Below are positions 26,917 through 35,270 of a stretch of 64,000 nt of DNA, piece after piece. Each line of letters opens with the position of its first letter. The stretch's first letter is position 1. This DNA is from Arcticibacterium luteifluviistationis (GTDB lineage Bacteria > Bacteroidota > Bacteroidia > Cytophagales > Spirosomataceae): NCBI RefSeq assembly GCF_003258705.1, contig NZ_CP029480.1, forward strand, positions 620,001 to 684,000, given 5' to 3'. Under the pieces are notes generated by a model. It was given only the letters and a program-made list of their open reading frames with translations. It was not told the origin of the DNA and made no database searches. A program made the translations under genes and the position numbers.

Positions 26917-27531
26917 ATGGATTTTATAACGATAGATTTTGAAACAGCGACAGCACAAAGAGACAGCCCTTGTGAAATTGGACTGACGTTTGTTGAAAAT
27001 TTTAAAATTGTTGGGAGTAAGTCTTGGCTTATAAAACCAAAGTATGAAGAGTTTAACTATTTCAACATTGCCATTCATGGCATTAGACCAACAGATGTAG
27101 CTAACAAACCAGAATTCAACGAACTATGGAGCGAAATAAAACCCCTTATCGAAAACAAATTTCTAATTGCCCATAATGCAGCCTTTGACTTTAGTGTCTT
27201 AAGAAGGACCCTTGAAGCTTATAATCTCCCATTTCCTGAATTAGAGTATTCCTGTAGTTACATATTTTCCAAAAAGGTTTGGGAAGGGCTTCCTGCATAC
27301 GACCTAAAAACCTTATGCAATCATAACAAAATCTCCTTTAACCACCATAGAGCAGAAGCTGACAGTAGAGCTACAGCTGAACTTTCTATTCAAGCATTCA
27401 GAAAAAATGGAGTACACTCAAAAAATGATTTCCCTGAAAAATTAAGAACAAATATTGGTAAACTGTACGATGGCGGCTATAAACCCTCAGTAACAAAAAA
27501 AGCATATCGTTCTAAGGCCTTAGCAAAATAG
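26917..27531 (+). CDS. DEDDh 3'-5' exonuclease (DNA polymerase III epsilon-like)
   Basis: A 204-residue cytoplasmic exonuclease. Motif I is IDFETA (D7, E9), motif II HNAAFDFSVL (D91), and motif III HHRAEADSRA with the catalytic H144 and D149. This is the RNase T/DnaQ fold, here without other domains, so it could trim DNA or RNA in repair. It is preceded by a type-B border element and its stop codon lies within the putative right cassette end, so it may have been acquired as a cassette. Confidence 0.88.
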   Translation: MDFITIDFETATAQRDSPCEIGLTFVENFKIVGSKSWLIKPKYEEFNYFNIAIHGIRPTDVANKPEFNELWSEIKPLIENKFLIAHNAAFDFSVLRRTLEAYNLPFPELEYSCSYIFSKKVWEGLPAYDLKTLCNHNKISFNHHRAEADSRATAELSIQAFRKNGVHSKNDFPEKLRTNIGKLYDGGYKPSVTKKAYRSKALAK

Positions 27532-28031
27532 TTGGCAACTCTTAAAAGCTTAATAAAGAAAGTATTTTTTACGCTAAGACCCTTGTATTTATTCAGCACT
27601 TTAGCCGTTATGGTTCGTCCATAAGTACAACAAACCACTTCTGACACTTAAGTTAAGAAGGTAGCCTAGCTTATATCATAATTTACGTTTATACGGAGCC
27701 GTTAAACCAGTACGACCATCCCCACTTCTCAGACCTTTAGTAAACTGGAACTGAGCTATAAGGTGTTGAATATACCGATTAGCATAATTTTTTTTATCAA
27801 AAAAACACTTAAATTGGTTCTGCCAATACGCCATTATTACCCTATAAAAATCAATTCAAAAGAAATGTGGATTAAAAAGAATTTCACTTTCCCAATAGCC
27901 TTTGAAAACTTTAATAGCTACGCAAATAAGACTTTTGAATAATCAATTCAGTCCAGGTAAAAAATTACCATAAACCCCAAGCCACCATCCTTCGTAATTC
28001 ACCTAAAGCATATCAAGCAAAAGTGATTTAA
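27532..28031. other. intergenic region with a possible short minus-strand frame
   Basis: No plus-strand gene is present. On the minus strand an uninterrupted 52-codon frame runs from an ATG (27834) to a TGA (27676). It reads MAYWQNQFKCFF at the start and RTGLTAPYKRKL at the end. It has protein-like composition but no known motif and may be the tail of a lost gene. Confidence 0.3.
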
Positions 28032-29474
28032 ATGAAAATACTTCTTACAGGTTCTACAGGTTACATTGGCAAGAGACTTCTTCCAGTTCTTATTGACGCT
28101 GGGCATGAGGTGGTTTGCTGTGTGAGAGACACTAAAAGATTTAATCCGCCTGAATCTTTAAGAAAAAGTATTTCCGTTCTGAAATTAGACCTGCTAGACA
28201 CCGATTCTTTAAAAAATATCCCTGAAGATATTGATGGTGCCTATTATTTGGTGCATTCCATGTCTGCCTCTGAAGATTATCAATCTTTAGAAGAGCAGTC
28301 TGCCATAAACTTCCGCAATGCCCTTAAAAGAACTCAGGTCAAACATGTGGTATATTTAGGCGGCATAGTAAACGATACCCAGCTGTCCAAGCATTTATCT
28401 TCCAGAAAAAATGTAGAAACCGAGCTTAGCAAAGGCGATTATTATTTCACAGCATTACGAGCAGGAATCATCATTGGTTCTGGTAGTGCTTCTTTTGAAA
28501 TTATTAGAGATTTGGTGGAAAAGCTACCAATCATGATTACTCCAAAATGGCTTAATACCAAATGCCAGCCTATTGGAATTTCAGATGTCATTGCTTTTCT
28601 TTCTAAAACCATTTTCCATCCTGAAACTTTCAATCAGAACTTTGACATCGGTGGACCAGACGTGTTGACCTATAAAAACATGCTTTTAGATTTTGGTAAA
28701 ACCCGAAACCTGAAACGTAAGATTTTTGTGGTACCCGTCATGACGCCAAAACTCTCCTCCTACTGGCTTTATTTTGTTACATCCACCTCGTATAAACTAG
28801 CCACATCGCTGGTAAACAGCATGAAAGTAGAGGTAGTATGCCGCGATAGACACCTAGCAAGTATTTTGGGCATTAGGCCTTTAACGTATAAGGAAGCATT
28901 AGAAAGGGCTTTTAGCAAAATTGAAAACAACGAAATTCTCTCTAGTTGGAAAGATTCTTACGCCAGCAGCGACTTAAATTTCAACATCTCTGAATTTATC
29001 CAAGTCCCCTCTTTCGGTTGTTTTAAAGACTCTAGAAGCAGGACTATGAAAAATCCTGCTTTATCTGTAGCCAAAATCTGGGCCATTGGCGGAAGTACAG
29101 GTTGGTATTACGGAAATTGGCTGTGGCGAATCAGAGGTTTTATGGACAAACTATCTGGCGGTGTAGGCTTACGAAGAGGCCGAACCAGCCCCACAAGTAT
29201 AAATGTAGGTGACACCATAGACTTTTGGCGAGTATTATATGCAGACAAGGAGGAAGGAAGGTTATTACTTTTTGCAGAAATGAAACTGCCAGGAGAAGCT
29301 TGGCTCGAATTTAAAACAGAGGGTGACAAACTCATTCAAACCGCCACTTTTAGGCCATTAGGCGTAGCAGGCAGGTTATATTGGTATGCGGTTTTGCCCT
29401 TTCATGGCTTCATTTTCAAAGGAATGCTAAAGGCCATAACTAATGCTAAAACCGTAAAAAACTTCTCCAATTAG
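28032..29474 (+). CDS. NmrA-like NAD(P)-binding protein with C-terminal DUF2867 domain
   Basis: A 480-residue protein. The first 300 residues are an extended SDR/NmrA-like Rossmann domain (GSTGYIGKRLLP, YYLVHSM, YLGGIV, ALRAGIIIGSG). The C-terminal 150 residues match the DUF2867 pattern (WAIGGSTGWYYGNWLWRIRGFMDK, DFWRVLYADKEEGRLLLFAEMKLPGEAWLEF). Such fusions are widespread in Bacteroidota; function is unknown, with roles in redox or lipid/quinone metabolism suggested for relatives. It appears monocistronic. Confidence 0.85.
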   Translation: MKILLTGSTGYIGKRLLPVLIDAGHEVVCCVRDTKRFNPPESLRKSISVLKLDLLDTDSLKNIPEDIDGAYYLVHSMSASEDYQSLEEQSAINFRNALKRTQVKHVVYLGGIVNDTQLSKHLSSRKNVETELSKGDYYFTALRAGIIIGSGSASFEIIRDLVEKLPIMITPKWLNTKCQPIGISDVIAFLSKTIFHPETFNQNFDIGGPDVLTYKNMLLDFGKTRNLKRKIFVVPVMTPKLSSYWLYFVTSTSYKLATSLVNSMKVEVVCRDRHLASILGIRPLTYKEALERAFSKIENNEILSSWKDSYASSDLNFNISEFIQVPSFGCFKDSRSRTMKNPALSVAKIWAIGGSTGWYYGNWLWRIRGFMDKLSGGVGLRRGRTSPTSINVGDTIDFWRVLYADKEEGRLLLFAEMKLPGEAWLEFKTEGDKLIQTATFRPLGVAGRLYWYAVLPFHGFIFKGMLKAITNAKTVKNFSN

Positions 29475-29622
29475 TCATTAAAATACCTTTTTTTTGAAAT
29501 TTAGAAAATTCATTATATGACCATAGTCATAAAGTGAATGCTGTTCTTTTTAGACTTTTACATTTGGAAAACCACGACAAATGTTTTTGCCTTTTGGGCA
29601 CTGACCAACGAATATAAAATAG

Positions 29623-31716
29623 ATGAGTAAAGGAATATATATTACTACCACGGGACCCAATAGTGGCAAGTCGATTGTCTCGCTTGGCTTAATGCAAATG
29701 CTCCTAGGTAAGGCTGCAAAGGTGGGTTACTTTAGACCTATCATTGACAACCTTAAAGAAGGCAAAATGGATAATCATATTAGAACTATGATCAATCATT
29801 TTGAACTACTCATAAAACCAAAAGATGCCTACGTTTTCACTAGAAGTGAGCTTATAGACCTCTTAAATAAGGGCAAAGAAGACGAAATTATCAGTAGAAT
29901 TATTGACAGGTATAAAACACTGGAAGACCAGTTTGATTTTATCCTGGTAGAGGGTTCTGATTTCTCTGGCGAAAGCTCCATTAGAGAGTGGGATATTAAT
30001 GTTTTGATTGCCAAAAACCTTGGCATTCCTGCCATTATTTTAGCTACCGAAACAGGAAAAACCATAGACGAGCTAGCAGGTAATTTGCAAATGGCTACAG
30101 ACTCTTTCATAGGAAACGGTGTGTCTGTATTGATGGCTATTGCCAATAAGGTATTGCCTGAGAATCAAAAAGCAGTAGAGCAAGTTTTGAAAGAAAGATT
30201 GCCTGAGAGTGTTTTAATTGAGGTAATCCCAAGAAACACAAGACTATCGCAACCCTCTTTAAAGGAAATTGTGGATGAACTTAATGGCAAAGTCTTATTT
30301 GGAGAACAATACTTAAATAACCAAGCTGGCTTTTTTAGTGTAGGTGCCATGCAGCTAAGAAATTACTTAAACCATCTTAAAGAAAGCAGTTTAGTAATTA
30401 CTCCAGGAGACAGGGCCGACATTATTTTGGGAGCACTTCAAGCTAACCTTTCTGCTAATTATCCGTCCATATCTGGCATTGTATTGACAGGTGGCTTAAT
30501 TCCTGAGGAGTCTATTTTGAAACTCATAGAAGGTTTAAGCGAAGTGGTTCCTATCATTTCTGTGAATGAAGGTACTTTTTCTATCACCAACAGAATTGGC
30601 GATATAAGGCCTAAAGTATATGCTGAAAATACAGAGAAGATTAGGATTTCTATGCAAGTATTTGAACAAAATGTAGACATAGAAAGCCTTGAAAATAAAC
30701 TCATAACTTTTAAGCAAAACGGAATCACACCGAGGATGTTCCAATACAATTTGCTTAAAAGAGCCAAAACGCATAAAAAACACATTGTACTTCCTGAAGG
30801 CTATGATGAAAGAATTCTAAAGGCGGCTAAACAATTGGTAGACCTTGATGTGGTGAACTTAACTATATTAGGCCAGCCTGCTAAAATTGCCCAAGTTCTG
30901 GCAAGTCTTGATATACAGCTTGACCTTTCAAAAGTAAGCATTGTAAACCCTACAGATTCCCCAGATTTTGATGCCTATGCCGATACCTTGTATGAAATGC
31001 GTAAGCATAAAGGTCTCAATCAAGCTATGGCAAAAGACTTAATGGAAGATGTATCTTACTTTGGCACTATGATGGTTTACAAAGGTGATGCAGACGGAAT
31101 GGTTTCTGGTGCTGCTCACACTACGCAGCATACCATTAGGCCAGCTCTACAATTTGTCAAAACCAAGCCAGGAGTTTCCGTAGTTTCTTCTGTGTTTTTC
31201 ATGTGCTTGCCAGACAGAGTTACCGTTTACGGCGACTGTGCCATAAACCCAAATCCTTCCGCAGAAGAACTTGCTGAAATAGCGATTTCTTCCGCAGAAA
31301 CCAGTATTTCTTTTGGCATAGAACCTAAAATAGCCATGTTGTCATATTCTTCAGGAGCCTCTGGTGTGGGTGCTGATGTAGACGTGGTACGAAAAGCTAC
31401 GGAAATAGTGAAGAGTAAAAGACCAGACCTAAAAGTAGAAGGTCCTATTCAATATGATGCCGCGGTGGATATGAAAATAGGTAAAAGCAAGCTACCTAAC
31501 TCAGAAGTGGCTGGTCAGGCCAGTATCTTCATATTTCCAGATTTAAACACAGGGAATAATACCTACAAAGCAGTACAGAGAGAAACGGGAGCACTAGCCA
31601 TAGGTCCCATTTTACAAGGCTTAAATAAACCTGTAAACGACCTGAGTAGAGGCTGCACAGTAAATGACATATTCAATACAGTAATCATAACCGCAATTCA
31701 AGCACAAGGTCAGTAA
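29623..31716 (+). CDS. pta: phosphate acetyltransferase
   Basis: A 697-residue long-form Pta. An N-terminal P-loop domain (TTTGPNSGKSIVSLGL) is followed by a DRTGG domain (about residues 220-330) and the catalytic PTA_PTB domain from about residue 370 (HIVLPEGYDERILKAAKQL, SGAAHTTQHTIRPALQF, SYSSGASGVGADVDVVRKA). It interconverts acetyl-CoA and acetyl phosphate. The acetate kinase gene begins 2 bases after its stop, so the pair forms the acetate overflow/activation route. Confidence 0.97.
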   Translation: MSKGIYITTTGPNSGKSIVSLGLMQMLLGKAAKVGYFRPIIDNLKEGKMDNHIRTMINHFELLIKPKDAYVFTRSELIDLLNKGKEDEIISRIIDRYKTLEDQFDFILVEGSDFSGESSIREWDINVLIAKNLGIPAIILATETGKTIDELAGNLQMATDSFIGNGVSVLMAIANKVLPENQKAVEQVLKERLPESVLIEVIPRNTRLSQPSLKEIVDELNGKVLFGEQYLNNQAGFFSVGAMQLRNYLNHLKESSLVITPGDRADIILGALQANLSANYPSISGIVLTGGLIPEESILKLIEGLSEVVPIISVNEGTFSITNRIGDIRPKVYAENTEKIRISMQVFEQNVDIESLENKLITFKQNGITPRMFQYNLLKRAKTHKKHIVLPEGYDERILKAAKQLVDLDVVNLTILGQPAKIAQVLASLDIQLDLSKVSIVNPTDSPDFDAYADTLYEMRKHKGLNQAMAKDLMEDVSYFGTMMVYKGDADGMVSGAAHTTQHTIRPALQFVKTKPGVSVVSSVFFMCLPDRVTVYGDCAINPNPSAEELAEIAISSAETSISFGIEPKIAMLSYSSGASGVGADVDVVRKATEIVKSKRPDLKVEGPIQYDAAVDMKIGKSKLPNSEVAGQASIFIFPDLNTGNNTYKAVQRETGALAIGPILQGLNKPVNDLSRGCTVNDIFNTVIITAIQAQGQ

Positions 31717-31718
31717 TT

Positions 31719-32906
31719 ATGAATATTTTAGTTTTAAACTCTGGAAGTTCTTCTATTAAATATCAGCTGATTCAAATGCCCTCCGAAAAGGTGCTTTGCT
31801 CAGGCTTATTAGAAAGAGTGGGTCATGTAGATGCACAGCTATCTCACAACTCTATAAAAGGAAGCTGCCTTTTAGGAAAAGAAATCAAAGACCATAAATC
31901 AGGCCTAAAACTCATAGCTGATCTTATTGTAGATAAAGAGGTAGGAGCCATTAATAATGCCGATGAAATAGCGGCTGTAGGCCATAGAGTAGTACATGGC
32001 GGAAGTAAATACGGCCATACCACCCAAGTTACCGAGGAAGTAAAAAAGGAGATAAAATCTCTTTTTTCTTTAGCTCCTTTACATAATCCTGGAAACCTAG
32101 AGGGCATTGAGATTGCAGAGCAAATTTTTGATAAAGCTAGCCAGGTGGTGGTATTTGATACAGCATTTCATCAATCTATTCCAGAGAAAGCCTTTAAATA
32201 TGCTATACCAAATAAGCTGTTAGACGAAGGAATAAGGTTATACGGTTTTCATGGTACTAGTCACAAGTATGTGGCTAAAAAAGCTGAAGAATACTTAGGA
32301 AAAATAGCAAGTAAAGTTATTACCATTCACCTTGGAAATGGCTGCAGTATGACGGCTATTCAAAATGGAAAAAGTATAGACCACAGCATGGGCTTTACGC
32401 CTTCGGCTGGATTGATAATGGGAACAAGAAGTGGTGATATTGACCATAGCCTCATATTTTATATGGTTAATACTTTGGGTTATGATTTGGATAAAGTAAA
32501 CCATCTGCTGACCAAAGAAAGCGGTATGCTTGGCTTAACTGGTTTTATGGATTTAAGAGATATTCAAAAATCAGCAGATTTTGGTGACAAGAATTGCATT
32601 TTGGCACTAGAAATGAACGCTTACCGAATCAAAAAATACATAGGCTCTTATGCCGCCGCCATGAATGGTCTTGATGCCATTATTTTCACTGCAGGCGTTG
32701 GAGAAAACTCTAGTATTTTGAGAGCCAAAATCTGTAAAGATATGGACTACCTAGGCATTGAGATAAACCCAGAAACAAACCACCAAAAGTTGGATGGCTT
32801 ATTAGACATCAGCTCTAAAACCGCTAAGGTTAAAACGCTAGTCATAGCCACCAATGAAGAGTTAGAGATAGCTACGCAGGCTTATCAATTGCTGAGCTTA
32901 AAATAA
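31719..32906 (+). CDS. ackA: acetate kinase
   Basis: A 395-residue cytoplasmic kinase with all family signatures: NILVLNSGSSSIKY, VFDTAFHQSIP, GFHGTSHKYV, ITIHLGNGCS, MGFTPSAGLIMGTRSGDID and FTAGVGENS. It makes ATP from acetyl phosphate, working with Pta encoded immediately upstream. Length is normal (about 400). Confidence 0.98.
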   Translation: MNILVLNSGSSSIKYQLIQMPSEKVLCSGLLERVGHVDAQLSHNSIKGSCLLGKEIKDHKSGLKLIADLIVDKEVGAINNADEIAAVGHRVVHGGSKYGHTTQVTEEVKKEIKSLFSLAPLHNPGNLEGIEIAEQIFDKASQVVVFDTAFHQSIPEKAFKYAIPNKLLDEGIRLYGFHGTSHKYVAKKAEEYLGKIASKVITIHLGNGCSMTAIQNGKSIDHSMGFTPSAGLIMGTRSGDIDHSLIFYMVNTLGYDLDKVNHLLTKESGMLGLTGFMDLRDIQKSADFGDKNCILALEMNAYRIKKYIGSYAAAMNGLDAIIFTAGVGENSSILRAKICKDMDYLGIEINPETNHQKLDGLLDISSKTAKVKTLVIATNEELEIATQAYQLLSLK

Positions 32907-32960
32907 GCTTCAACCTTTTACTAAGCGAGATTCTTCTTTCTGTAATAACAACTCCTAAAT

Positions 32961-33108
32961 GCCGAAAAGTAAATGCTTTTGGCAGTACCAAGTAATTTCT
33001 CCAATTTCACTTATTGTACGGATACGATTATGCGAAAACAAACATTTACAAACGAATATATAAGCGATATAGACGCACCTTTTGTTAACAAGGTGGATAT
33101 ATACTAAT
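32961..33108 (+). repeat. type-B cassette-border element, copy 2
   Basis: About 148 bases shared with the copy at 59000-59147: start CCGAAAA(G/A)TAAATGCTTTTGGC, a shared centre AAGTAATTTCT and CACTTATT, and a conserved 3' part ATATAAGCGATATAGACGCACC, then the palindrome TTGTTAACAA, ending ATACTAAT. It ends exactly where the first cassette begins (GTTGGCATT, 33109). It marks the left border of the cassette array. Confidence 0.75.
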
Positions 33109-33150
33109 GTTGGCATTCATTTAAGAAAAACCCAGAACATTTAGAATTTA

Positions 33151-33411
33151 ATGAAATATTATAAGTACAAATGGAATGAATTAAGAGGCGACCAATTTGA
33201 TAATTGGGGATTTTCAATGTGGTATTTTGAAATTGGAGAAGATGAATTTCCTAACAGACAAATTGAAATCTATGACAATGGAAAAAAACTGAAATATTCA
33301 CAAGAAAATTTAGATGATAAATATGGAGGACTTGGAGACCAAAAACTTGATTTATCTGAATTTAATGAAATTGAATGCACAAAAATAGAATTTGAGAATA
33401 ATTGGAATTAA
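33151..33411 (+). CDS. small unrecognised protein, first gene of cassette 1
   Basis: An 86-residue acidic cytoplasmic protein rich in aromatic residues (NWGFSMWYFEIGEDEFPNRQ), resembling the small immunity-like proteins often seen in integron cassettes and toxin islands; no family assigned with confidence. It starts 42 bases after the left end of the cassette and overlaps the macrodomain gene by 10 bases, suggesting coupled translation. Confidence 0.7.
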   Translation: MKYYKYKWNELRGDQFDNWGFSMWYFEIGEDEFPNRQIEIYDNGKKLKYSQENLDDKYGGLGDQKLDLSEFNEIECTKIEFENNWN

Positions 33412-33872
33412 TAAATTACATAAAAGGAGACGCAACAAGTCCTGTTGGAATTGACAAAAAGTTAATTGTTCATATCTGTAATGATATTGGAGGCTGGGGA
33501 AAAGGATTTGTTTTGGCAATTTCCAAAAAGTGGAAAAAACCTGAAAATGAATATCGTGAATGGTTTAAATCACAAGAAAAATTTGAATTAGGAGAAGTAC
33601 AATTTGTGAATGTTGAATCTGATATAATAATTGCAAATATGATTGGACAACATAAAATCAAAAAAATGAATGGACAAATTCCAATTCGTTACGAAGCAGT
33701 TAAAAGTTGTCTTGAGAAAGTTGCTGTTTTTTCGAGAGAAAATAATTCTTCTGTTCATATGCCAAGAATTGGTTGCGGACTTGCAGGAGGAAATTGGAAC
33801 AAAATTGAATTAATAATAAAAGAGGAATTAATAAACAACAATATTAAAGTTACTGTTTACGATTTTGAATAA
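33402..33872 (+). CDS. macrodomain protein (TARG1/ALC1-like ADP-ribose binding)
   Basis: A 156-residue single-domain macro protein. It shows IKGDATSPV, HICNDIGGWGKGFVLAISKKW, MIGQHKIKK and HMPRIGCGLAGGNW, the pattern of TARG1-type macrodomains including the antitoxin part of DarG. It would bind ADP-ribose and could remove it from protein or DNA. The start is TTG (33402), chosen because the family N-terminus begins there and it overlaps the previous stop. It is in cassette 1; the stop is 9 bases before the right end. Confidence 0.88.
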   Translation: MELINYIKGDATSPVGIDKKLIVHICNDIGGWGKGFVLAISKKWKKPENEYREWFKSQEKFELGEVQFVNVESDIIIANMIGQHKIKKMNGQIPIRYEAVKSCLEKVAVFSRENNSSVHMPRIGCGLAGGNWNKIELIIKEELINNNIKVTVYDFE

Positions 33873-33881
33873 AAAAAACGA

Positions 33882-34470
33882 AATGCCAACAATTAGGCTC
33901 GAATGCAGCGAAGTAAGACTTCGGTTTATTTGAGCCTCTGTTGAGCTCAAGCACCCAGATATTTGCTATGGGGATTCAATAGAACTCGTTTGTTACTTGT
34001 GTTTATAAGAAGGGGTTTCTGTAACTATAATTTCAATTTTGCTTCCTTGATTTCGCCTAAGTTTCCGACTACTCCAGCCTTTTAAATACCCATCTTTAGT
34101 AAAAATGTCAGCTATAGACATAGCTCTCCCAGCTCCTTTTTGGAGTACTTTTTTTGAGCCATCATTTTACCATTTTGTTAAGTTTGGTTTTATACTTCTT
34201 GGTGGTTTTCCTTACTTCAGATGGTCAGTCACCCGACCCACCCTTGCCACCTAATAGCTTAGGGTAACTACTCCCTTGCCTACGGACGGGGACGCCCAGT
34301 CTCACCCTTTGGATTGTTCTTTTAAAGAACTAAATTCGTCATTCAAGGCACACACAATGCATAAAAATAATAGCCGGTTTAGTAGTAAATTCAAGGGTTG
34401 TAGCCCGCTTCAATGTTCTTGTATCTTGACAGGAAAGTGCACCGCAGTCGGCTACTATTCTTATACCAAC
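33882..34470 (+). repeat. type-L attC-like element after cassette 1
   Basis: It begins with the right end AATGCCAAC, spacer AATT, arm AGGCTCGAATG (33895-33905), inner hairpin CGAAGT-aag-ACTTCG, arm TATTTGAGCCT (33927-33937), spacer CT and GTTGAGC (33940-33946, fitting GTTRRRY). A further 500 bases shared with the copy at 35271 follow, including the palindrome GTTCTTTTAAAGAAC and an antisense small frame, ending CTTATACCAAC just before cassette 2. It could be a 65-base attC plus a non-coding cassette, or one very long recombination site. Confidence 0.65.
33993..34121 (-). CDS. repeated small antisense frame, copy 1
   Basis: From an ATG at 34121 the minus strand reads MSIADIFTKDGYLKGWSSRK and ends in TETPSYKHK (42 residues). 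The copy in the next type-L element is almost identical in protein sequence, and a third, interrupted copy lies at 60.4 kb. The frame continues upstream as VLQKGAGRA but a 7-base deletion relative to copy 2 breaks the longer N-terminus. Whether it is expressed is unknown. Confidence 0.35.
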   Translation of the reverse strand: MSIADIFTKDGYLKGWSSRKLRRNQGSKIEIIVTETPSYKHK

Positions 34471-34508
34471 GTTGTGCGTCAGCAAGAAATAGAATACCAG
34501 AATAGTAA

Positions 34509-35264
34509 ATGATAGAAAAGGTCAAGAATCTTATTAAAAGTAAAATAGACGAATTCAACCAACTTGATACTGGTTGGGATAACAGACCTTATGATTTCTA
34601 TTTGATTTTTGGTCAAATTGATGAAGGTAAATCACCTTGGATAAAATCGAATTGGGAAAATAATTTTGAACCCTATTTTGATAAATTAATCAAACAAACT
34701 GAAACCGCTAATAATACAGGAATCAGAGCAGTAAAGTATAAACCAGAAAAACAAATAGCTAAAAAAGATAAAAAGGAATTCGTTTATCATTCAGAAATCA
34801 AAACAGGAAGATTAAATTGGGATTTGAAATCACATAATAAATGGACAATAGAATCGAATTTGAAAAATTATTTCCTAAATACAGAAATTTGGACACCGAG
34901 GTGGACAATTTGTGAAAAGAGAAATTCACCTCCGGATATTTTCATTACCATTTCAAATGAAAAAGGTTTTGAAAATAAAAGGCAAGTTAAGTTTGGTTAC
35001 TTCATAGTAATTGCAATAGCACAGAATTTAAAAATAGATTCAAAGAAAGTAATCAAAGAGATGTCTGAACGAATTAACTCAAAAGCTACAATACTGAAAT
35101 CAAGAAAATGGGGAAGACCTGAAAAGGTAGGAAATTGGACTTTTGTTAATTGGATTCAAGATACTTTTAGCAATGGGATTTATAAAGAAGGAAATCTTCA
35201 TTCATACAATTTCGAAGAACTAATATTTGAACCGATTTGGGAAATAATTCACAAAGAAAAATAA
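34509..35264 (+). CDS. unrecognised protein, cassette 2
   Basis: A 251-residue cytoplasmic protein, Lys- and Trp-rich (TGWDNRPYDFYLIFG, WGRPEKVGNWTFVNWIQDTF), without signal peptide or membrane segments. No domain was recognised. It starts 38 bases after the left cassette end at 34471 and stops 6 bases before the right end at 35271, filling the cassette. Its AT-rich codon use is like the other cassettes and unlike pta-ackA. Confidence 0.75.
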   Translation: MIEKVKNLIKSKIDEFNQLDTGWDNRPYDFYLIFGQIDEGKSPWIKSNWENNFEPYFDKLIKQTETANNTGIRAVKYKPEKQIAKKDKKEFVYHSEIKTGRLNWDLKSHNKWTIESNLKNYFLNTEIWTPRWTICEKRNSPPDIFITISNEKGFENKRQVKFGYFIVIAIAQNLKIDSKKVIKEMSERINSKATILKSRKWGRPEKVGNWTFVNWIQDTFSNGIYKEGNLHSYNFEELIFEPIWEIIHKEK

Positions 35265-35270
35265 AGCCGA

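Noticed and set aside
27676-27834. Minus-strand 52-codon frame as a real gene
   Set aside because: No motif, no context and a long A-run inside; mentioned only under the intergenic region.
34276-34512. Plus-strand 78-codon frame in the first long spacer
   Set aside because: It spans the spacer/cassette junction, is rich in Cys and Ser as expected by chance, and is not kept in the second copy.
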